A stretch of 8,892 bases of DNA from Kiritimatiellales bacterium (GTDB lineage: Bacteria > Verrucomicrobiota > Kiritimatiellia > Kiritimatiellales > Pontiellaceae), in assembly GCA_015486775.1 (NCBI GenBank), contig WFRA01000102.1, positions 1-8,892 on the forward strand. The letters are read 5' to 3'. A program made the translations under genes and the position numbers. Below are positions 1-6,702 of this stretch, in pieces. A model generated the notes under the pieces. It was given only the letters and a program-made list of their open reading frames with translations, was not told where the DNA came from and made no database searches. The first letter of the stretch is position 1, and each line of letters opens with the position of its first letter.

Positions 1-2
1 AT

Positions 3-362
3 CCATACACCACCGCCCCCTCCGGCCTGCCCGTCATCCAGAGCGCGCTCGTCTCCCTGCTCGAATTCCTGCCTTTGGAAATCGTCGCCGAAAAAACCGC
101 CCACAACCCCGCCAAAATTTTCCAGACCCTGGAACGCGGCTTTATCCGCGAGGGATATTTTGCCGACCTCACACTCGTCGACACCGCAACGCCGCACACC
201 GTCACCAAGGAAAACATCGAATACAAATGCGGCTGGTCGCCCTTCGAAGGCACCACCTTCCGCTCCACGATCGCCGCCACCATCGTCTCCGGCCAGCTCG
301 CCTATTCCGGCGACCAGATCAACGACGCCGTCCGCGGCCAGCGTCTGCTGTTTGATCGCTGA
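3..362 (+). CDS. pyrC: Dihydroorotase, class I type, C-terminal fragment (runs off left edge)
   Basis: The last 119 codons of an amidohydrolase-superfamily protein are open from the left edge to TGA at 360-362; the start lies outside the window. Dihydroorotase interconverts carbamoyl-aspartate and dihydroorotate in cytoplasmic pyrimidine synthesis. Recognisable elements are APSGLPVIQSAL near the left edge (the late metal-site loop region of the family), KTAHNPAKIF, RGFIREGYFADLTLVD (the usual C-terminal small beta-domain re-entry), KCGWSPFEG, and the end GQLAY...VRGQRLLFDR. This set matches the Bacteroidetes/PVC-type dihydroorotase better than allantoinase or hydantoinase. The metal-binding HxH and the carbamylated lysine would lie upstream and cannot be checked. 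The final 44 bases overlap, tail to tail, the U32-family gene on the other strand, so no terminator separates them. The function call is strong; symbol pyrC is by family. Confidence 0.88.
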   Translation, partial: PYTTAPSGLPVIQSALVSLLEFLPLEIVAEKTAHNPAKIFQTLERGFIREGYFADLTLVDTATPHTVTKENIEYKCGWSPFEGTTFRSTIAATIVSGQLAYSGDQINDAVRGQRLLFDR

Positions 363-1605
363 CCGGCGCGAGAAGGAAAACCTTGTCCTGGCGGCGAACC
401 TTTTCCGGCACGGCCAGGGTCACCTTGTCGCCTTTGACGGCGCGGTCGGCGGGGTGGCCGTCGACGCGCAGGGTTTCGGCGAGCGTTTTTACCGCACCGG
501 TGGTGGGCCCTTCAACGAGGATTTCGCAGCCGGGCAGTAGCTCTTTTTGCCAGAGGGTAAATTCCACCACGCCGATCTTGGCGAAAAAGTTGCTGACCAC
601 ACCGAGCTGGATGCGCTTGCGCGTGGCCTGCGAATGGCCGGAGGCCGCCCACTCGCCCAGCTTTTCGCCACAATAGTAGCCGCCATCCCAGAAGCCCCGG
701 TTGAATACCGTGGCGAGCCCCGCTTCCAAGGGGTGGAAATCCTCCGCGCGGAAGGTTCCGGCCTCGACGGCATCCAGCCCGGCGCGGTAGGCGCGGACGA
801 CGGTGGCGACATAGTTGGCGGAGCGGGCGCGGCCTTCGAGCTTGTAGACGGCCACCCCGGCGGCGGCCAGCTTGTCGAGGTGCGGCAGGGTGCAGAGATC
901 CTTGGGCGACATCACATATTGGTTCTGGATTTCCAGCTCGTCGCCAGTCTCCACATCGGTGACGCGGTATTTTCGGCGGCAGTTCTGGAAGCAGGCGCCT
1001 CGGCTGGCGGACTGGTTGTAGACCCCGAGACTCATGTAGCACTTGCCGGAGATGGCGACGCAGAGCGCGCCGTGGGCAAACAGCTCGACCTGCACCGGTT
1101 CCCCTTTCGGGCCGGTAATGTTTTGCTCGCGGATGGCGTTTGAAATCGCCGCGATCTGTTCGAGCGTCAGCTCGCGAGCCAGCACGACCACGTCGGCATA
1201 GCGGGCATAGAAGCGAACCGCCTCGATGTTCGATACATTCGCCTGCACCGAAATATGAACTTCGAGACCGATAGAATGCGCATATTCGATGGCGGCAATG
1301 TCGGCGGCGATGACGGCATCGATGCGGGCGGCTTTGGCGGCATCGCAGATTTCGCGCAGGGCGGGAAGCTCGTCGTCGTAGACAATCACGTTGAGCGCAA
1401 GGTAGGAGCGCACCCCGCACCAGCGGCAGATGCGGGCGATGCGCCGGAGATCTTCCAGCCCGAACGGGCTGGCGGCGCGCGAGCGCATGTTGAGCTTGTC
1501 GACCCCGAAATAGACCGAGTCCGCCCCCCCGCGAATGGCGGCTGAAAGCGCGGCATACGACCCCGCCGGCACCATCAATTCAAACTTGGATTCTTTGCGG
1601 TTCAT
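319..1605 (-). CDS. Peptidase U32 family protein, TrhP/YegQ- or UbiU-like
   Basis: This 428-residue cytoplasmic protein has a U32 core. It opens with ELMVPAGSYAAL and GGADSVYFG (residues 9-34), followed by HISVQANVSN (117-126), LARELTLEQI (142-151), the signature ELFAHGALCVAISGKC (174-189), SRGACFQNCRRKY (201-213) and MSPKDLC...KLEGRARSANY (232-265), then a C-terminal beta-rich extension. Although named after a collagenase, characterised members are hydroxylation factors: TrhP (tRNA U34), RlhA (23S rRNA) and UbiU/UbiV (ubiquinone). Cys182, Cys189, Cys205 and Cys238 have spacing close to the four [4Fe-4S] cysteines of UbiU (7, 17, 39 there; 7, 16, 33 here); Cys209 is an alternative ligand. Length fits TrhP (about 450). 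It lies 6 bases after the GtrA-like gene, so it is probably cotranscribed. A weak GAGG lies 10 bases before the ATG, inside the gtrA end. The last ~14 codons are antisense to pyrC. Substrate is not assignable from sequence. Confidence 0.85.
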   Translation of the reverse strand: MNRKESKFELMVPAGSYAALSAAIRGGADSVYFGVDKLNMRSRAASPFGLEDLRRIARICRWCGVRSYLALNVIVYDDELPALREICDAAKAARIDAVIAADIAAIEYAHSIGLEVHISVQANVSNIEAVRFYARYADVVVLARELTLEQIAAISNAIREQNITGPKGEPVQVELFAHGALCVAISGKCYMSLGVYNQSASRGACFQNCRRKYRVTDVETGDELEIQNQYVMSPKDLCTLPHLDKLAAAGVAVYKLEGRARSANYVATVVRAYRAGLDAVEAGTFRAEDFHPLEAGLATVFNRGFWDGGYYCGEKLGEWAASGHSQATRKRIQLGVVSNFFAKIGVVEFTLWQKELLPGCEILVEGPTTGAVKTLAETLRVDGHPADRAVKGDKVTLAVPEKVRRQDKVFLLAPVSDQTADAGRGRRR

Positions 1606-1611
1606 GCAAGG

Positions 1612-2103
1612 TCAGCCTCGGAAGATAATGAACTTCCGCGCGGCAAAATTGATGAGCGTGGTCGATACCGCCTTGGCGACGTAGGAGAAGGTGGTCGAAA
1701 GGCCAAAGCCCCGGATCAGCACGGCACCGATCCCCACCCCGATCCCGACGCTGATGGCCGACACCAGGTAGAAGAGGCCAATCTCCTTGCGGCGGCTGTG
1801 CTTCCCGGCCTCGAAGACGAAAAGCACGTTGAGAATGTAGGCCACGAGGTTGGAAGCGAGAAAAGCGATTCCATTCGCCAGACAAAAATTGATGGTGCGC
1901 AGATATTCGGGAACCGCCACCACCTCGAGGTGGAAGAGGCGAACCAGCACATCGTTTTCGGTCAGCGCCGGAAAGAGCAGCCAGGCCACAAGGAAGAAAA
2001 CCAGCATGTCCGTAGCCATGGCCACTCCGCCGCAAAAGGAGTATTTCAGGAATTGAACGCCCGAATGGTTCTTGTCATGCAGGATGTTTTTTAGATCGGC
2101 CAT
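1612..2103 (-). CDS. GtrA-like polytopic membrane protein
   Basis: A 163-residue protein with four hydrophobic segments at about residues 17-45, 70-97, 107-131 and 137-158, typical of the GtrA family (PF04138). The N-terminal FLKYSFCGGVAMATDM resembles the family's F.RF..VG....D opening. The end NFAARKFIIF (152-161) matches the family's terminal NF..R..vF motif. GtrA proteins sit in the inner membrane and are linked to moving lipid-linked sugars for O-antigen or cell-wall glycosylation; many members have no proven substrate. The protein is longer than the usual 120-140 residues because of a loop of about 25 residues between segments 1 and 2 (46-70). No glycosyltransferase gene is adjacent; the partner is the U32 gene 6 bases downstream. 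The ATG at 2103 has no clear Shine-Dalgarno sequence and I found no convincing promoter, so the start is less certain than the family call. Confidence 0.85.
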   Translation of the reverse strand: MADLKNILHDKNHSGVQFLKYSFCGGVAMATDMLVFFLVAWLLFPALTENDVLVRLFHLEVVAVPEYLRTINFCLANGIAFLASNLVAYILNVLFVFEAGKHSRRKEIGLFYLVSAISVGIGVGIGAVLIRGFGLSTTFSYVAKAVSTTLINFAARKFIIFRG

Positions 2104-2322
2104 GAGGGTAAACTATTTCAACCCCGGGCATTTAGCAAATCCCATCCGAAAAAAATCAACAATTGATCCTTTTTTCAATCGCATTTTCCCGGGGAAAGCG
2201 CTAGCTTCAAAACCGAAGTCAAGGAAAGGAATACAGCCCTGCGTGGTTCGCGGAAATAGACACGTTTCCCTTACCCAATGATTACTAAAAGGGAGCTTAT
2301 GACTCGAATTGGTGCCTGCATG

Positions 2323-2336
2323 CCCTTGAAAAAGGG
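2323..2336. repeat. Small hairpin with GAAA loop
   Basis: CCCTT and AAGGG form a perfect 5-bp stem around a GAAA tetraloop. No T-tract follows on the plus strand, so it is not a convincing terminator. Its role is unknown. Confidence 0.4.
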
Positions 2337-2559
2337 AGGGTTCCAGAATCTTGTTCGTTTCGCTCCCACCTGTTGCCACGGTGACAGGGAATAGTCTACA
2401 GTCGGCCAACGTGGAGCTCCTTTCCTTGCTTCGTTTTTTTTTTGCGCGGAGCGCATCTTTTCCAAACACAGACGGAAAAGTTTTGGATCGCTAATCACGC
2501 GAATTGCGCGAATGGGGAAGAGAGTTAGAAAGTGAATTTTATAGATGAACCGTACGTGG

Positions 2560-2579
2560 CGCAGGCTTTCCGGCCTGCG
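2560..2579. repeat. Palindromic element, copy 1 (REP-like)
   Basis: CGCAGGC (2560-2566) and GCCTGCG (2573-2579) form a perfect 7-bp stem around TTTCCG. The block TCCGGCCTGC is shared exactly with the palindrome at 6621-6641, and both begin with GCAGG. Two related copies about 4 kb apart in non-coding DNA suggest a dispersed short palindromic repeat. No T-tract follows, so it is not a clear terminator. Confidence 0.6.
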
Positions 2580-2620
2580 AAAAAGGGAAGGCAGGAATGT
2601 CCGCCCCATAGGATGGGAAC

Positions 2621-2638
2621 GCCGAGCCCCAGCTCGGC
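2621..2638. repeat. GC-rich inverted repeat
   Basis: GCCGAGC (2621-2627) and GCTCGGC (2632-2638) form a perfect 7-bp stem with a four-base CCCA loop, 41 bases after the palindrome at 2560-2579. There is no T-run on either side. The two hairpins may be parts of one intergenic repeat unit. Confidence 0.5.
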
Positions 2639-2831
2639 TTAAAAGAACCCCCGCACATAAGAAGATTGATTCTCGCCGGAACAGACAGATGACAGCATCC
2701 GGACACGCGTAGCGAAAAAAGGTGCACCCAAAAAATCTTTCCTCCTTTACTCCATTTCTCATCTTTTTTTTATCGCGAAAGAATGATCTGTTCTAAGAAT
2801 AGAATAGAAGTGGCTAAACTTGAAGAGCAGG

Positions 2832-2867
2832 TAATAAAAATGGGGTCAATCCGAATGGATCGACCCC
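2832..2867 (-). terminator. Intrinsic terminator of the tRNA-Val transcript
   Basis: On the minus strand, GGGGTCGATCC pairs with GGATTGACCCC (10 of 11 positions) around a four-base loop at 2842-2867, followed at once by ATTTTTATTA. It starts about 7 bases past the encoded CCA of the tRNA, the right place and orientation to end that transcript. Confidence 0.8.
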
Positions 2868-2873
2868 GAAAAA

Positions 2874-2950
2874 TGGTGGGCGGTAAAGGACTCGAACCTT
2901 CGACCCTCTGGGTGTAAACCAGATGCTCTAGCCAACTGAGCTAACCGCCC
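2874..2950 (-). tRNA. tRNA-Val (UAC)
   Basis: Read on the minus strand, this folds as a full cloverleaf. The acceptor stem is GGGCGGT/ACCGCCC, the D stem GCTC/GAGC, and the anticodon stem TCTGG/CCAGA around the loop TTTACAC. The anticodon is TAC at 2914-2916. A five-base variable loop GGGTC follows, and the T arm is GAAGG-TTCGAGT-CCTTT. The discriminator base is A (2877) and the 3' CCA is encoded (2874-2876). TAC reads GTA and probably other GTN valine codons. It is a single-gene unit with its own promoter (2973-3000) and terminator (2832-2867). Confidence 0.97.
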
Positions 2951-2972
2951 TTTTCCCCGAAAAGGAGCGCAC

Positions 2973-3000
2973 ATAGTACCCATTCCAAAAAACGAGTCAA
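2973..3000 (-). promoter_or_regulatory. Sigma-70-type promoter for tRNA-Val
   Basis: On the minus strand, TTGACT (-35, 2995-3000) and TACTAT (-10, 2973-2978) are separated by 16 bases. The -10 ends 22 bases before the mature tRNA 5' end, which would leave a leader of about 15 bases. The position and near-consensus -35 make this a convincing promoter. Confidence 0.7.
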
Positions 3001-3090
3001 GCGGTGAACCTGAAAAAATGATTCCCAGCCCGAAAACGAAAAGCGGTGATTAGTTCCTTCCCTTCTCACTTCTCATCATTTGAACCAATC

Positions 3091-3141
3091 TTATGTTGCA
3101 CGCAACATAACCGAGCCTTTGGCTCCGTTTGCATTCGCAAA
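3091..3141. repeat. Three consecutive hairpins
   Basis: Three perfect inverted repeats follow one another with two bases between them: TTATGTTGC-AC-GCAACATAA (3091-3110), GAGCC-TTT-GGCTC (3113-3125) and TTTGC-ATTC-GCAAA (3128-3141). Such packing is unlikely by chance and points to a structured RNA, a protein-binding array or a palindromic intergenic repeat. No T-tract directly follows any of them. Confidence 0.6.
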
Positions 3142-3276
3142 TTATCTGTGCTTCGCTTCGACGTGATCAGCCTCGGTGCCCCGCCCGCAGTATTGCCTGC
3201 ATCGGCGCGGACAAAGGCAAGAAAGCCTTCCGACCGCCTGCTCGCCATGGCATTGCTTTCTTCGGGTGCGGCGCAC

Positions 3277-3305
3277 TTGACCTGCGGGGGCGGCTCCGGT
3301 AGGGT
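3277..3305 (+). promoter_or_regulatory. Candidate promoter of lepA-lepB
   Basis: TTGACC (3277-3282) is followed after exactly 17 bases by TAGGGT (3300-3305). The -35 is good and the -10 is poor (three of six). A start of transcription near 3312 would leave about 39 bases before the ATG at 3351, which favours that start over the one at 3321. Confidence 0.35.
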
Positions 3306-3350
3306 TCGCGCTCGTTTTTTATGGCCCCGAATCCTTTTGAAAGCAAGTTG

Positions 3351-5156
<1,806 letters not shown>

Positions 5157-5166
5157 GCGGATTCCA

Positions 5167-6240
5167 ATGATTGGAATATTGAAAAAACGGAAACTACGCA
5201 AGCAACTCAAGGAATACCTCCACGCGGCCAAACATGCGCGGAACATGCGCGAAGACATTGCCGACCCGAAGGATATCGAAGCCCTGCTGGCGGCCGAGGC
5301 CGCCGTGCGCGAAATCCGCAACGGCGGCGACGGTGATGTCGAAAAAGCCGTCCAGGCATTGGATGTTGCAGCCAACAAAGTCTACCCCTCCTCCAACACC
5401 TCCGGCATCCGCGAAAACGTCGAGGTTATCATTGTCGCGCTTGCCGCGGCCATGGCGATCCGCGCCTTCTTTTTCCAGCCCTTCAAGATTCCCACCGGCT
5501 CGATGCAACCGACGCTCAACGGCATAAAGGTCGAGGCGCAGGCCTCCCCCACCCTCTTCGACCGCCAGCCGCTGGCCTTCGCGAAGTGGCTCCTGACGGG
5601 AACCTCGTACAAGACCGTGAGAGCCAAGGCCTCCGGCAGCATCCAGTCGGCGGAGCGCACCCGCGATGCCGACATTTTCTACATCGGCGGCGTACCCCAC
5701 AAAATCCCCAGCTACATGGCCGGCCTCGAGCGCCAGCTCCAGCGCGGCCACTACTACCACAAGGGCGACGTGATTCTTTCATGCACAAAAATCGCCGGCG
5801 ACCACATCCTCGTAAACAAGATGAAATACAACTTCATGCACCCCGATCGCGGCGATATTGCCGTCTTCGACACTCGGCACATCACGCTCGAACAGGTGCG
5901 CAAGGGCACCTTCTACATCAAGCGCATGGTCGGCCTCGCCGGCGAAAAAATCCAGATCCAGAACAAGGAAATCGTGGCCGACGGAAAGATCGTCCGCGAA
6001 CCGCCCATTTTTGAAAAGATCGCCACCGATCCAGCCTACGACGGCCACACCAACGCCGGGAAGCTGGCCACCCCCGACGACTTCATCCAGCTCTCCGACA
6101 CCGAATACCTGATGATGGGCGACAACACCAAAAACAGCCTCGACGGCCGCTATTTCGGCGGCGTGCCGCGCGAGGACTTCCAGGGCCCCGCCTTCTTCGT
6201 CTACTGGCCCTTCCGCGAACACTGGGGCATCGTCCACTAG
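5167..6240 (+). CDS. lepB: Signal peptidase I with an unusually long insertion
   Basis: A 357-residue S26-family membrane protease that removes signal peptides from exported proteins. A charged N-terminal cytoplasmic part (1-82) precedes one hydrophobic span (about 83-103). Box B is PTGSMQPTL with nucleophile Ser112. Box C is GDHILVNKMKYNF (211-223). Box D is YIKRMVGLAGE with general-base Lys252. Box E is GDNTKNSLDGRYFG (318-331). Box C usually follows the Ser box by about ten residues, but here about 90 residues intervene (roughly 120-210), which may form an extra subdomain. The start ATG has an AGGCGG ribosome site six bases upstream, ten bases after lepA, so the pair is cotranscribed as in E. 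coli. Only one membrane span is evident, as in many non-proteobacterial enzymes. All catalytic residues are present, so it should be active. Confidence 0.94.
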   Translation: MIGILKKRKLRKQLKEYLHAAKHARNMREDIADPKDIEALLAAEAAVREIRNGGDGDVEKAVQALDVAANKVYPSSNTSGIRENVEVIIVALAAAMAIRAFFFQPFKIPTGSMQPTLNGIKVEAQASPTLFDRQPLAFAKWLLTGTSYKTVRAKASGSIQSAERTRDADIFYIGGVPHKIPSYMAGLERQLQRGHYYHKGDVILSCTKIAGDHILVNKMKYNFMHPDRGDIAVFDTRHITLEQVRKGTFYIKRMVGLAGEKIQIQNKEIVADGKIVREPPIFEKIATDPAYDGHTNAGKLATPDDFIQLSDTEYLMMGDNTKNSLDGRYFGGVPREDFQGPAFFVYWPFREHWGIVH

Positions 6241-6263
6241 CGGCGGGAGCGCGCAATAAAGGT

Positions 6264-6278
6264 TGAGCGTTCCGCTCA
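6264..6278 (+). terminator. Hairpin just after lepB, possible weak terminator
   Basis: TGAGCG (6264-6269) and CGCTCA (6273-6278) form a perfect 6-bp stem around TTC, 23 bases after the lepB stop. No T-run follows (CACTGCAACC), so it is not a canonical intrinsic terminator. It could instead be a 3'-end stabilising hairpin. Confidence 0.35.
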
Positions 6279-6445
6279 CACTGCAACCATTCTTAATTCA
6301 CTGCTGCGTAGCCGCATCAGGATTATTCCCCTGCCCCTTGCTGCGCGGCCAGCGTGTCCAGTTCGGTAAGGGTAAAGCGAACGCTTATAACGTAGGGTGC
6401 CTCCCCCTGCACCTAGTACCCAGTCATGAATTAATTGTCGGGATT

Positions 6446-6513
6446 TAACAGAAGGTCGCAAAGGGCGCGAAGACAGAACTCGTTTTCTTTGCACACTTTG
6501 CGTCCTTCTGTTA
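6446..6513. repeat. 68-base imperfect inverted repeat
   Basis: The 28-base arms 6446-6473 and 6486-6513 are complementary at 24 of 28 positions around a 12-base loop. The outer 18 (TAACAGAAGGTCGCAAAG against its partner) match at 17. It is flanked by TT on the left and GAAAAAC on the right and carries no gene. The size and symmetry fit a miniature palindromic element or a long mRNA-end hairpin; no target-site duplication is evident. Confidence 0.65.
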
Positions 6514-6607
6514 GAAAAACACCCGTTAAGCAACCCCCCAAGCAAAGCCTGACGATGTACTAGTGCCCGTAGACGTACAGACAAAGGTTCCGTCCGGCAG
6601 TACCTCC

Positions 6608-6641
6608 ACACCTGAAATAAGGGCAGGTGTCCGGCCTGCCC
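6608..6641. repeat. Palindromic element, copy 2, with an overlapping alternative stem
   Basis: GGGCAGG (6621-6627) pairs with CCTGCCC (6635-6641) across a 7-base loop. It shares TCCGGCCTGC with the palindrome at 2560-2579. ACACCTG (6608-6614) can instead pair with CAGGTGT (6624-6630), and the two stems exclude each other. Read on the minus strand, the first stem is followed by TTATTTC, about 60 bases after the stop of the secreted-protein gene, so it might also act as that gene's terminator. Confidence 0.5.
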
Positions 6642-6702
6642 GAAGGTATGGAACAGACTTGTAGCCACCTTTTCCGCAGTTTTTCCATTCGCGGGCAGAA
6701 AC

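Larger units (their letters stand above)
2104..2873. other. Non-coding intergenic region, about 770 bases, with scattered palindromes
   Basis: No reading frame here looks like a protein: the open frames are low-complexity, lack ribosome sites and match no family I know. Contents are short inverted repeats (2323-2336, 2560-2579, 2621-2638, each listed), a doubled CGCGAAT at 2498-2504 and 2507-2513, and poly-T runs near 2435-2445 and 2764-2772. A terminator for the tRNA occupies its right end. GC content looks lower than in the genes. It may be a composite of decayed repeat elements, which is an inference. Confidence 0.6.
2951..3350. other. Non-coding region between tRNA-Val and lepA, about 400 bases
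   Basis: This region holds the divergent tRNA promoter at its left end, a run of three hairpins (3091-3141), a further inverted repeat at 3214-3229 (AAGGC/GCCTT), and a candidate lepA promoter at 3277-3305. The open frames on both strands lack ribosome sites and recognisable domains, so I do not call a gene. A long structured leader or small RNA is possible but not shown. Confidence 0.55.
6241..6702. other. Non-coding region with several palindromes
   Basis: This stretch of about 460 bases lies between the convergent ends of lepB and the secreted-protein gene. It has no credible coding frame. It contains hairpins at 6264-6278, 6446-6513, and overlapping ones at 6608-6641 (listed separately). 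The bases between, about 6300-6440, hold only weak inverted repeats, for example GGTGC/GCACC near 6394-6413. Confidence 0.6.

Noticed and set aside
512..1420. Long minus-strand open frame of about 300 codons inside the U32 gene
   Set aside because: Arg/Pro-rich, no family features; a GC-rich frame shadow of the U32 gene, which has clear conserved motifs.
2113..2200. Promoter for the gtrA-U32 pair on the minus strand
   Set aside because: TTGATT- and TTGTTG-like boxes exist, but no -10 at acceptable spacing scores better than chance.
2271..2762. Minus-strand open frame of 163 codons in the long intergenic region
   Set aside because: Composition is irregular, it crosses several palindromes and it has no ribosome site or family match; treated as non-coding.
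3321..3350. Alternative lepA start ten codons upstream
   Set aside because: The family N-terminus begins a few residues before RNFSIIAHIDHGK. The upstream ATG has no well-spaced Shine-Dalgarno and lies only about nine bases from the predicted transcription start.
2104..3350. CRISPR array or phage attachment site next to the tRNA
   Set aside because: No regularly spaced direct repeats, no repeated tRNA 3' end and no integrase gene in the window.
6370..6420. Possible integron attC-like site (GCGAACGCTTATAACG and following inverted repeat)
   Set aside because: The core does not fit GTTRRRY/RYYYAAC, and there is no integrase or cassette array nearby.
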